Assembly (NCBI GenBank): GCA_902492545.1 | Contig: CABULX010000085.1 | Coordinates: 1-9,776 of the forward strand | Origin: an uncultured Collinsella sp. | Lineage (GTDB): Bacteria > Actinomycetota > Coriobacteriia > Coriobacteriales > Coriobacteriaceae | Direction of reading: 5' to 3' | DNA: 9,776 nt | Shown here: one piece after another, positions 1 through 6,520 of the stretch | Position numbering within the stretch: position 1 is the stretch's first letter | How the letters are laid out: each line of letters begins with the position of its first letter | Translations under genes and position numbers: made by a program | The notes under the pieces: model-generated | What the model was told of the DNA's origin: nothing | The model's database searches: none | Seen by the model: the letters and a program-made list of their open reading frames with translations, nothing else

Positions 1-2
1 CC

Positions 3-1067
3 ATGGCCGAGCGCTTCCCCGAGCGGCGCGCCTCCGCCCCGGGCGATGCCGCCGATCGCGCCCGCATCACGCCCGAGACCGAGCTCGACGTGCCCGCCAC
101 CTCTGTCTACCAGGCCGGCGCTATCAAGCTCGAGGAGGAACTCTCCCCTGCCGAGGCCTTCGAGACCGGTATGGGCGAGGCTGCCTACACCTACCTGGCC
201 GACCACACCACCAAGCGCATCGTCATCGACGTGCCCGCATATCAGCACGCCACGGTCACTGCGCGCGTGAGTGGCGTCGACGCCGCCGCGGCCATCGCCG
301 CCATCGATGTCGTTGCCCGTCCGCAGGCAACACTCGACCTGCGCATAGCCCTGGACTCCCCCGTTGCCGGCGAGGGCGTCGTGGGTTCTGTGCTGCGCGC
401 GTGCGCCCACGAGTACGCCACCGTCAACGTGACCTGCACGCAGACGCTCGACGACAGCTGGATCGCGCTCGACGACACCGGCCTGTTCCTGGACGAGGGC
501 GCGCGCGTCAACGTGCAGCACACTGTCCTGGGTGCCGGCGCCAGCGCTACCGGCCTTGCCGGCGACCTGCTGGGCGACACCGCCAAGGTGACAATCGATA
601 CCGATTACCTGGGTGCCCGCGAGCAGGTGCGCGACTTTAACTACGAGCTGCGCCACCGCGGCCGCAAGACCGAGTGCGAGATCGACGCCAACGGCGTGCT
701 AACCGGCACGTCCAAGAAGGTCTACCGCGGCACCATCGACCTCGTACACGGCTGCAAGGGTGCAACCGGCACCGAGCGCGAGACGGTGCTTTTGGCCAAC
801 AAGGGCGTCGACAACAAGACCGTTCCCGTCATTCTCTGTGACGAGGACGACGTCGCCGGCAATCACGGCGCCACCATCGGTCACGTCCGCGAAGAGCAGC
901 TGTTCTACCTCGCCTGCCGCGGCCTTGACCAAAACGCCGCCGAGGATCTGTTCATCCGCGCCAAGCTGGAGGACGCCGCGCTTTCCGCCACCGATGAGCG
1001 CACCCGCGCTGCCGTCGTCCGCTTGGGCAACAACCTGATCGATAACTTTGAAGAGGAGCTCGCATGA
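3..1067 (+). CDS. sufD: SufD-like Fe-S cluster assembly protein (SufBD family), possibly 5'-truncated by the window
   Basis: Subunit of the cytosolic SufBCD complex, which assembles Fe-S clusters from persulfide sulfur and iron; SufB and SufC genes would be expected just upstream of the window. The reading frame shows the repetitive beta-helix character of SufBD proteins, and the family's C-terminal signature is clear: a YRGTIDLVHGCKGATGTE segment near residues 241-258, LLANKG near 263-268, and NHGATIGHV at 287-295. H288 aligns with the conserved C-terminal His of SufD. This is followed by an LFYLACRGL stretch around 300-308. The 354-aa length is shorter than E. coli SufD (about 420 aa), and the first ATG is at base 3 with no visible ribosome binding site, so the true start may lie upstream. 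The stop overlaps the sufS start by 4 nt. SufB is the main alternative; the lack of SufB's cysteine-rich N-terminus and the position before sufS favour SufD. Confidence 0.88.
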   Translation: MAERFPERRASAPGDAADRARITPETELDVPATSVYQAGAIKLEEELSPAEAFETGMGEAAYTYLADHTTKRIVIDVPAYQHATVTARVSGVDAAAAIAAIDVVARPQATLDLRIALDSPVAGEGVVGSVLRACAHEYATVNVTCTQTLDDSWIALDDTGLFLDEGARVNVQHTVLGAGASATGLAGDLLGDTAKVTIDTDYLGAREQVRDFNYELRHRGRKTECEIDANGVLTGTSKKVYRGTIDLVHGCKGATGTERETVLLANKGVDNKTVPVILCDEDDVAGNHGATIGHVREEQLFYLACRGLDQNAAEDLFIRAKLEDAALSATDERTRAAVVRLGNNLIDNFEEELA

Positions 1068-2389
1068 TCGATACCGAGCACGTAAAATGCGATACCTGCA
1101 CCGCCCCCGAGCCTATGGAGCTCGACGCCAGCGACGAGGCTTCGCGCGGCTGGCCCACCGTGGACATCGAGACTAATCCCTACAAGGCGCAGTTCCCGCT
1201 GTTCCAGCAGCATCCCGAGATCGCCTTCCTCGATAGCGCCGCCACCGCGCAGCGCCCCGCTTGCGTGCTCGACGCCGAGCGCGATTTCTACCAGCGCATG
1301 AACGCCAACCCGCTGCGCGGCTTGTACTCATTGTCCGTCGAGGCCACCGATGCCATCGCCAAGGTCCGCCAGCAGATCGCCGACCTCATCGGCGCCGCCC
1401 AGGCTAACGAAGTCGTCTTCACCCGCAACACCAGCGAGTCGCTCAACCTAGTCGCCAAGAGCTTTGCGCCCACAGTGCTGGAGCCCGGCGACGAGGTCGT
1501 CATCACCATCATGGAGCACCACTCCAACCTGATCCCGTGGCAGCAGGTCTGCCGCGAGACCGGTGCCAAGCTTGTCTACCTCTATCCCGCCAAGACCGGC
1601 CAGCTCACCACCGAGGAGGTTCTGGCCAAGGTGGGTCCCAAGACCAAGATTCTGGCCGTGGGTCAGGTCTCCAACGTGTTAGGCGTCGAGAACCCGGTCA
1701 AGAACCTCGGCAAGCTCGTGCACAAGTACGGCGGCTATCTGGTTGTCGACGGCGCACAGTCGCTGCCGCACATGCCGGTCAACGTGGCCGATCTGGGCGC
1801 CGACTTCTTTGCCTTTAGCGCGCACAAGGCCATGGGCCCCATGGGCATCGGCGTGCTGTGGGGCAAGATGGACCTGCTCAACGCCATGCCGCCCATGCTC
1901 ACCGGCGGCGAGATGATCGATTCGGTCACCGAGCAGGACGCCGTCTGGGCGCCCGTCCCCGAGAAGTTCGAGGCCGGCACGCAGGATGCCGCCGGCATCT
2001 TCGCCACAGGCGCCGCCCTCGACTACCTCGTCAACACGGTGGGCTACGAAAACATCCAGGCCCGCGAGCAGGCACTCGTCCACTACCTGATGGGCGAGCT
2101 CATGCAGCTCGACTTTGTCCAGATCATCGGCTCCATCTATTGGGACAACCATCACGGCGTCGTCAGCTTTAACGTCAAGGGCATCCACCCGCACGATGTC
2201 GCGAGCATCATGGACATGGACGGCGTGTGCATCCGCGCCGGCCACCACTGCGCACAGCCGCTGCTTACCTGGCTGGGCGTCGAGAACCTCGCCTGCTGCC
2301 GTGCCAGCGTGGCTTTCTACAATGACAAGGCCGACATCGATAAGTTCATCGCCGGCCTGCATCACGTTTGGAGCACGTTCAATGGGTAA
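1064..2389 (+). CDS. sufS: SufS-type (group II) cysteine desulfurase
   Basis: PLP enzyme that converts L-cysteine to L-alanine and passes the sulfur as an enzyme persulfide to SufU. The class V aminotransferase fold is recognisable: FLDSAATAQRP near residues 55-65, TRNTSESLNLV near 120-130, MEHHSNLIPW at 150-159, VVDGAQSLPH at 227-236 (D229 and Q232 contact PLP in the family), and FSAHKAMGPMG at 251-261 with K255 as the Schiff-base lysine. The catalytic cysteine is C396 in RAGHHCAQPL, the group II RxGHHCA signature. At 441 aa it is about 35 residues longer than typical SufS. The extra N-terminus carries C9 and C12 in a Cys-x-x-Cys pair. The start at 1064 is supported by an AGGAG-type ribosome binding site inside the end of sufD and by the ATGA overlap. 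The overlap with sufU points to translational coupling. Confidence 0.96.
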   Translation: MIDTEHVKCDTCTAPEPMELDASDEASRGWPTVDIETNPYKAQFPLFQQHPEIAFLDSAATAQRPACVLDAERDFYQRMNANPLRGLYSLSVEATDAIAKVRQQIADLIGAAQANEVVFTRNTSESLNLVAKSFAPTVLEPGDEVVITIMEHHSNLIPWQQVCRETGAKLVYLYPAKTGQLTTEEVLAKVGPKTKILAVGQVSNVLGVENPVKNLGKLVHKYGGYLVVDGAQSLPHMPVNVADLGADFFAFSAHKAMGPMGIGVLWGKMDLLNAMPPMLTGGEMIDSVTEQDAVWAPVPEKFEAGTQDAAGIFATGAALDYLVNTVGYENIQAREQALVHYLMGELMQLDFVQIIGSIYWDNHHGVVSFNVKGIHPHDVASIMDMDGVCIRAGHHCAQPLLTWLGVENLACCRASVAFYNDKADIDKFIAGLHHVWSTFNG

Positions 2390-2804
2390 TCTGTACACCT
2401 CCACCACGTTTATGGAGCACAACTCGCACCCCGACTATAAGTACGAGATGGACGCTCCCACGCACGAGCACGAAGGCATCAACCCCAGCTGCGGCGACGA
2501 GCTCACCTTGCAGCTGCGTGTCGAGAACGGCGTGATTGAGGAGGCCTCGTTTACCGGTCATGGCTGCGCCATCAGCCAGGCCAGCGCCGACATCATGGCC
2601 GACCTCATCACCGGCGAGACGGTCGAGGAGGCACGCCGCCTGGCCGGGCTCTTCCTGGCCATGATCCGCGGCGAGCAGCTCTCCGAGGAAGACCTGGAAG
2701 ACCTGGACGAGGCTGCCCAGCTCCAGGACATCTCGCACATGCCCGCCCGCGTCAAATGCGCCGAGCTCGCCTGGCGCACCCTCGACGGCATGCTCGAGGG
2801 GTAA
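2382..2804 (+). CDS. sufU: SufU, zinc-dependent sulfurtransferase/scaffold-like partner of SufS
   Basis: 140-aa IscU-fold protein of the SufU type, which in Firmicutes and Actinobacteria accepts persulfide sulfur from SufS. The zinc and sulfur-acceptor residues are all visible: C37 and D39 in NPSCGDELTL, C62 in TGHGCAISQ, and C126 in ARVKCAELAW. The spacing between C62 and C126 is longer than in IscU, as expected for SufU. Hydrophobic helices around 66-98 and 118-138 fit the fold. The chosen ATG overlaps the last 8 nt of sufS, with GGAG about 9 nt upstream. The frame stays open further upstream, but that stretch lies within sufS in another frame and is not homologous. It is the last gene of the operon; a strong terminator starts 44 nt after the stop codon. 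Confidence 0.95.
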   Translation: MGNLYTSTTFMEHNSHPDYKYEMDAPTHEHEGINPSCGDELTLQLRVENGVIEEASFTGHGCAISQASADIMADLITGETVEEARRLAGLFLAMIRGEQLSEEDLEDLDEAAQLQDISHMPARVKCAELAWRTLDGMLEG

Positions 2805-2848
2805 ACTAACCAGTAGCGTATGCCCCGAATCCAAGGTTTTTGATTGCC

Positions 2849-2878
2849 GAGCCGCCCGATACGGGCGGCTCTGTTTTT
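2849..2878 (+). terminator. Intrinsic terminator of the suf operon
   Basis: A perfect 10-bp GC-rich stem (GAGCCGCCCG / CGGGCGGCTC) with an ATA loop is followed by TGTTTTT. It lies 44 nt after the sufU stop codon in the right orientation. Confidence 0.93.
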
Positions 2879-2884
2879 CCTAAT

Positions 2885-2921
2885 GAGCGCCGGACGCACG
2901 AAGTCCGCGCGTCCGGCGCTC
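2885..2921. repeat. Perfect 13-bp inverted repeat (GC-rich hairpin)
   Basis: The arms GAGCGCCGGACGC (2885-2897) and GCGTCCGGCGCTC (2909-2921) are exact reverse complements around an 11-nt loop. A shorter alternative pairing, GGAC with GTCC, exists inside it. It begins 6 nt after the suf terminator T-tract and has no T-tract of its own, so it is not a second conventional terminator. It could be a REP-like unit related to the RAYT gene 550 bp away, or a protein-binding palindrome. The sequence alone does not decide. Confidence 0.75.
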
Positions 2922-3475
2922 CGTCTGTCATTTACCACACAGCAGACGCGAACACGGGCGTTTTCCACAGCACCAAAGGCCTGCGGCAGGGCCCCGGACC
3001 CGCCAAGCAATGCGCCAAGCCCCGTTCTGCTGAGCTCCGACTCGCTTCGCGCCTGCCGCAGAAGGGTCCCATAGGATGCTGCGTGCATTTTTGCGAGTAT
3101 TCAGCACGCCAAGCTGTGTCCATACGCATCGGAAGCGTTAATCAACGTCTCCAGGCGCATAAATATTGTGTTTTAGACCAGACATCGCGGTCTGACGGGA
3201 CGCAGGCACATACTCCGGGGGTGCAACGGCAGGGATCAATAGCTTAGGGGCCCGTGTGTTGCAAGATTGTGGCAGTGCCGACAGCACCACGATGCTGAAA
3301 ACTCCGTTTTTTGCACGGCGCAGACGGGGGTAGGCACGGGCAAACCCGGACTGAGCTGTTATTTTATGCAAGATGACGATTGTTCTATGCATATTAAGAA
3401 GTGCAGTTACCGTACCAAGCTTTTGAACGCTGGTTGCGGCGTATGGACGACCCCAGCTGCGGTGAACAGGCGACC
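2922..3475. other. Long intergenic region without a recognisable gene
   Basis: About 550 bp between the suf operon and the 3' end of the RAYT gene. Short open frames exist on both strands but none has a good ribosome binding site, a recognisable domain or coding-like codon use. A GTG-initiated frame at 3401 reads VQLPYQAFERWLRRMDDPS before running antisense into the RAYT gene; it might be a decayed gene start. The region has a pair of opposed, diverged motifs (3083-3106 and 3293-3316) and several small hairpins, for example CAGCA/TGCTG around 3281-3297. I see no riboswitch, tRNA or known ncRNA in it. Confidence 0.6.
3083..3316. repeat. Pair of opposed, diverged 24-nt motifs (possible dispersed-repeat ends)
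   Basis: The plus strand at 3083-3106 and the minus strand at 3316-3293 both begin GTGCA and both carry GAGT followed, after one base, by TTCAGCA, at identical spacing. Sixteen of 24 positions match, and the six central bases (TTTTTG versus AAAAAC) all differ. The arrangement resembles the two ends of an element about 230 bp long, or two copies of a repeat unit in inverted orientation. Sequences of this look seem familiar from Collinsella intergenic regions, but that is memory and untested. Confidence 0.35.
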
Positions 3476-4288
3476 CTACATCACGTTTCCGCCAGCCCGC
3501 ATCGCCGTTCGCGCGCGGGCGCGCACGATACGAGAGACGGTACTTTTGCCAATCCCGGTATACCGCTCAATCTGACGCACTGTAAAGCCGGCATTGTTCA
3601 ATCCAACAATAACGGTATCGCGCTGCGCCGGCGGTACAGTTTTAACCCCGTTGAGCGGAACCCCTAGCTCCTTCGCCAACTTGTTGGCAAAGGCGTGGCG
3701 TTCCCACTCCGTCTCTTTCATATCGCGCAGCGCCGGTTCGCCGCTGTCGGGCGTCGAAAGCGAATAGGCAATAAAGCCCTCGGCAGAACCAAAAAGCTCA
3801 AGCACGCAAGAAGGATCAGAAAAACCCCTCGCGACATCGGCCGCGTCACCGTCGTAAGCGCACAAATGCTCCGGAAAGCTGCTCCAGGGATAACGCTCAA
3901 TGAGACTGATGCCCGCCTCCTGCGGATCGGCGTGAACGGAGCGAATAGCCTCCATCACCTGCCAGTCGGTATCGAGCGAGCGCCGGTCAAAACGGTTCTG
4001 GAACAGATGCCCTGTGCGCCCCGTGCGTTTATTGAACCGCCGCGCGTACGTCAAAAGCAGCCGGTGCATCGCCGCGCTCATCGCGTCCTCGTAATCTGCA
4101 AGCACCAGACGCACGTGATTGCCCATAAGGCACCAGGCGATAACCGTCACGCCCGCCTTGCGGCAGCACTCACGCATCAGCTCCAAGAACTCCCACCGGT
4201 CTTCATCGCCCTCAAAGATGAGCTGCTTGCCCGTACCGCGGGCACAGACATGGTAAAAGCCGGTAACCGTTCTCCAAACGCGCTGCAT
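3476..4288 (-). CDS. RAYT / IS200-like (Y1) transposase-family protein with C-terminal helix-turn-helix
   Basis: 270-aa member of the REP-associated tyrosine transposase (Y1_Tnp) family; active members cut and join single-stranded DNA at hairpins. The N-terminal signature is present: GFYHVCARGTGKQLIFEGDED at residues 10-30 (usual form YHVxxRGN-IF-DDEDR). The HUH motif region is AWCLMGNHVRLVL (51-63): H58 is kept, but the second His is replaced by R60. The Y1 helix region is LLTYARRFNKRTGRTGHLFQNRF (78-100, with Y81 as likely nucleophile). Residues 221-258 form a helix-turn-helix (GFTVRQIERYTGIGKSTVSRI). I chose the ATG at 4288 because a GGGAG ribosome binding site precedes it and homology starts there; the frame stays open to 4501 without family-like sequence. 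The loss of the HUH histidine suggests a domesticated or inactive copy. No clear terminator is visible downstream. Confidence 0.85.
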   Translation of the reverse strand: MQRVWRTVTGFYHVCARGTGKQLIFEGDEDRWEFLELMRECCRKAGVTVIAWCLMGNHVRLVLADYEDAMSAAMHRLLLTYARRFNKRTGRTGHLFQNRFDRRSLDTDWQVMEAIRSVHADPQEAGISLIERYPWSSFPEHLCAYDGDAADVARGFSDPSCVLELFGSAEGFIAYSLSTPDSGEPALRDMKETEWERHAFANKLAKELGVPLNGVKTVPPAQRDTVIVGLNNAGFTVRQIERYTGIGKSTVSRIVRARARTAMRAGGNVM

Positions 4289-4503
4289 GGCGCTCCCTTC
4301 GCCGGGATCTGCTTGCCATCCAATACAGCACGATTGAAGCGTGCCATCAAAACATTCACGCAAAACAATTCGCTCGCGCGGCCAAAGGCAGTAAACAGGC
4401 GGCGAACGGCACCGTTGCAACAGGTCAACCCCTGCAACGCTTACAAAAGCTGACCAAAAGCTTGCCCAAGACGGACCCCCTCTACGGAAGTGCACGACCA
4501 CAG

Positions 4504-4532
4504 AATATAGAGTTAAACCGTTTCAATTGAAA
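4504..4532 (-). promoter_or_regulatory. Tentative promoter for the RAYT gene overlapping a 12-bp palindrome
   Basis: On the minus strand, TTTCAA (4532-4527) and TATATT (4509-4504) are separated by 17 nt. The -10 is good and the -35 is weak. The upstream box is half of the perfect palindrome TTTCAATTGAAA (4521-4532), which could be an operator. It would give a leader of about 210 nt to the RAYT start, which is long. Confidence 0.25.
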
Positions 4533-4570
4533 GTTCCGCGCATCTCGCTACGAAAACTGAGCCGTTCGCC

Positions 4571-4598
4571 GAATATTCCGTGCATTTCGCGGTATTAT
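4571..4598 (+). promoter_or_regulatory. Tentative promoter of the scaffold/GGGtGRT operon
   Basis: TATTAT at 4593-4598 is a good -10 box about 95 nt before the first gene. No TTGACA-like -35 sits at the expected distance. Instead the palindrome GAATATTC (4571-4578) occupies that position, which could mean activator or repressor binding. No experimental start is known to me. Confidence 0.35.
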
Positions 4599-4691
4599 AG
4601 GGGCTGCATGTCATGTCCCTTTCGAAGGGTCGCCCGGCAATCGCCAGCCACGGCCCCCAGACGGGACGCCAACACGATAGAGAGGAGAGGC

Positions 4692-5426
4692 ATGCAGTAC
4701 TCACAGGAAGTGGAGAACATGTGCCCCGTTGCCAAGGGTGCATACCACGGCCCCGCACCCATCCCCGAGGAGGGCAAGTGGGTCCAGGCTAAGGAGATTT
4801 CCGACATCTCCGGTCTTACGCACGGTGTGGGTTGGTGCGCACCTCAGCAGGGCGCCTGCAAGCTCACGCTGAACGTCAAGGACGGCATCATCGAGGAGGC
4901 CCTCGTTGAGACCATCGGCTGCTCGGGTATGACCCACTCTGCCGCCATGGCTTCCGAGATCCTTCCCGGTAAGACCATCCTCGAGGCCCTCAACACCGAC
5001 CTCGTCTGCGACGCCATCAACGTTGCTATGCGCGAGATCTTCCTGCAGATCGTTTACGGCCGCAGCCAGACCGCGTTCTCCGAGGGCGGCCTGCCCGTGG
5101 GCGCCTCCCTCGACGACCTCGGCAAGGGCCTTCGCTCTCAGGTCGGCACCATGTTCGGCACCAAGGCCAAGGGCGCTCGTTACCTCGAGCTCGCTCAGGG
5201 CTACGTCACCCGCATGGCTCTCAACGACAAGAACGAGATCATCGCTTTCGAGTTCCTGAACCTCGGCAAGTTCACCGACGCCGTCAAGGCCGGCAAGACC
5301 CCCGAGGAGGCCATCGCTGGCGCTATGGGCCACTATGGTCAGTGGGAGAACGCTGCCAAGTACATCGACCCGCGCACCGACGAGGAGACTCACTCCGTCG
5401 CCAGCGTGTTCCCGGTTCACGAGTAG
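4692..5426 (+). CDS. IscU/NifU-like iron-sulfur cluster scaffold protein, GGGtGRT-associated
   Basis: 244-aa protein of the family annotated as iron-sulfur cluster assembly scaffold protein that travels with GGGtGRT genes. The middle aligns with the IscU/SufU fold: GACKLTLNVKDGIIEEALVE (54-73), TIGCSGMTHSAAMASEILPG (74-93), then LVCDAINVAMREI (104-116). C56, C77 and C106 occupy the places of the three cluster-binding cysteines of IscU (C37, C63, C106 in E. coli). Unlike IscU and the SufU in this window, it has no Asp two residues after the first cysteine: the sequence goes directly from AC to KLTL. Additional cysteines are C11 and C49. About 125 residues after the IscU-like core form an extra domain I cannot name. 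I chose the ATG at 4692, preceded by GAGGAGAGG, because family members begin with a similar YSxEVExMCPVAKG; an ATG at 4719 is the alternative. An 18-nt gap separates it from the next gene. Codon use appears strongly biased, suggesting high expression. The biological role is not established. Confidence 0.88.
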   Translation: MQYSQEVENMCPVAKGAYHGPAPIPEEGKWVQAKEISDISGLTHGVGWCAPQQGACKLTLNVKDGIIEEALVETIGCSGMTHSAAMASEILPGKTILEALNTDLVCDAINVAMREIFLQIVYGRSQTAFSEGGLPVGASLDDLGKGLRSQVGTMFGTKAKGARYLELAQGYVTRMALNDKNEIIAFEFLNLGKFTDAVKAGKTPEEAIAGAMGHYGQWENAAKYIDPRTDEETHSVASVFPVHE

Positions 5427-5444
5427 AAAGGGAGGGAAATAACT

Positions 5445-6449
5445 ATGACTGTTACGTTCGAAGGTTACGAGCGCCGCGCTGACAAGATCAACAAGTGCCT
5501 CGCCGACAACGGCATCGCCTCCCTCGAGGAAGCTCTGCAGATCTGCACCGACAAGGGCTTCAACCCGCGTGAGATCGTCAACAACACCCAGTCCATCGCC
5601 TTCCAGAACGCCGAGTGGGCCTACACCCTCGGTTGCGCTCTCGCTGTCAAGCGTGGCGCCAAGTCCGCTTCTGAGGCTGCCGCCATCATCGGCGAGGGCA
5701 TCCAGGCCTTCACCGTTCCCGGCTCCGTCGCCGAGGACCGCAAGGTCGGTCTGGGCCACGGCAACCTGGGCGCTATGCTGCTCTCCGACGACACCGAGTG
5801 CTTCGCCTTCCTGGCCGGTCACGAGTCCTTCGCTGCCGCTGAGGGTGCTATCGGCCTGGCTCTGAACGCCAACAAGGCTCGCAAGAAGCCGCTGCGCGTC
5901 ATCCTCAACGGACTGGGCAAGGACGCTGCTCAGATCATCGCCCGCATCAACGGCTTCACCTACGTGAAGACCCAGTTCGACTACTTCACGGGCGAGCTCA
6001 AGGTCGTCGAGACCATCCCCTACTCCGATGGTCCCCGCGCCGCCGTCAACTGCTACGGCGCCGACGACGTCCGCGAGGGCGTTGCCATCATGTGGCACGA
6101 GAACGTCGACATCTCGATCACCGGTAACTCCACCAACCCCACGCGCTTCCAGCACCCCGTCGCTGGCACCTACAAGAAGGAGCGCCTCGAGGCTGACAAG
6201 AAGTACTTCTCCGTCGCTTCTGGTGGCGGCACTGGCCGTACCCTGCACCCGGACAACATGGGCGCCGGCCCTGCCTCTTACGGCATGACCGACACCATGG
6301 GCCGCATGCACTCCGACGCCCAGTTCGCCGGTTCTTCCTCCGTGCCTGCGCACGTCGACATGATGGGTCTCATCGGCATGGGCAACAACCCCATGGTCGG
6401 TGCCACCGTCGCCTGCGCTGTCGCCGTCGAGGAGGCCCTCAAGGCCTAA
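5445..6449 (+). CDS. GGGtGRT family protein (function unknown)
   Basis: 334-aa protein recognised by the motif ASGGGTGRTLHPDNMG (residues 258-273, GGGTGRT at 260-266) that names the family. No transmembrane segment or signal peptide is apparent, so it is probably cytosolic. Other conserved-looking blocks are VGLGHGNLGAMLLSDDTECF (101-120), a hydrophobic strand PLRVILNGLGKDAA (149-162), and a C-terminal MIGLIGMGNNPMVGA-like glycine-rich stretch (307-320, read here as MGLIGMGNNPMVGA). Six cysteines are scattered (C18, C34, C64, C119, C203, C324) with no CxxC. The glycine-rich loop is compatible with phosphate or nucleotide binding, which is inference only. The start has a strong AAGGGAGG ribosome binding site. 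It is co-transcribed with the IscU-like scaffold gene, pointing to a role in Fe-S or related metal/sulfur handling. Codon use appears among the most biased in the window. Confidence 0.9.
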   Translation: MTVTFEGYERRADKINKCLADNGIASLEEALQICTDKGFNPREIVNNTQSIAFQNAEWAYTLGCALAVKRGAKSASEAAAIIGEGIQAFTVPGSVAEDRKVGLGHGNLGAMLLSDDTECFAFLAGHESFAAAEGAIGLALNANKARKKPLRVILNGLGKDAAQIIARINGFTYVKTQFDYFTGELKVVETIPYSDGPRAAVNCYGADDVREGVAIMWHENVDISITGNSTNPTRFQHPVAGTYKKERLEADKKYFSVASGGGTGRTLHPDNMGAGPASYGMTDTMGRMHSDAQFAGSSSVPAHVDMMGLIGMGNNPMVGATVACAVAVEEALKA

Positions 6450-6484
6450 TCGCGCCCGCGCGATGCTCATATAGTTGAGCTTTG

Positions 6485-6520
6485 GAGCCGCTACCCACCC
6501 GGGTAGCGGCTCTTTTTGTT
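6485..6520 (+). terminator. Intrinsic terminator of the scaffold/GGGtGRT operon
   Basis: A perfect 12-bp stem (GAGCCGCTACCC / GGGTAGCGGCTC) with an ACCC loop is followed by TTTTTGTTT, 35 nt after the GGGtGRT stop codon. Two smaller inverted repeats lie between the stop and this hairpin: TCGCGC/GCGCGA right after the stop, and GCTCA/TGAGC near 6464-6479. Confidence 0.95.

Larger units (their letters stand above)
4289..4691. other. Divergent intergenic control region
   Basis: About 400 bp between the divergently transcribed RAYT gene and scaffold/GGGtGRT operon. It contains an imperfect hairpin (GTTGCA near 4415, TGCAAC near 4433), a tandem AAAAGCT repeat with an 11-nt period near 4445-4462, a perfect 12-bp palindrome at 4521-4532, an 8-bp palindrome at 4571-4578 and a -10 box at 4593. 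The segment from about 4605 to 4691 would be a leader of about 85 nt with a small CCCTT/AAGGG hairpin near its start. It has no convincing gene and no riboswitch I can name. Confidence 0.55.

Noticed and set aside
1679..2422. 247-codon minus-strand frame across sufS/sufU
   Set aside because: Antisense shadow of the SufS gene, with no recognisable protein features.
2840..3247. Plus-strand frame of 135 codons downstream of sufU
   Set aside because: It begins inside the suf terminator hairpin, has no ribosome binding site and no domain. Treated as intergenic.
4289..4501. 71-residue N-terminal extension of the RAYT protein
   Set aside because: Family homology begins at the Met encoded at 4288, which has its own GGGAG ribosome binding site; the extension has no homologous character.
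4527..4691. 55-residue N-terminal extension of the IscU-like scaffold
   Set aside because: The stretch contains the likely -10 box and leader, is Arg/Ser/Pro-rich and not conserved-looking; the family N-terminus fits the ATG at 4692.
4605..4691. Leader of the scaffold/GGGtGRT operon as a riboswitch
   Set aside because: It is GC-rich and could fold, including a CCCTT/AAGGG hairpin, but I could not match it to any known riboswitch core.
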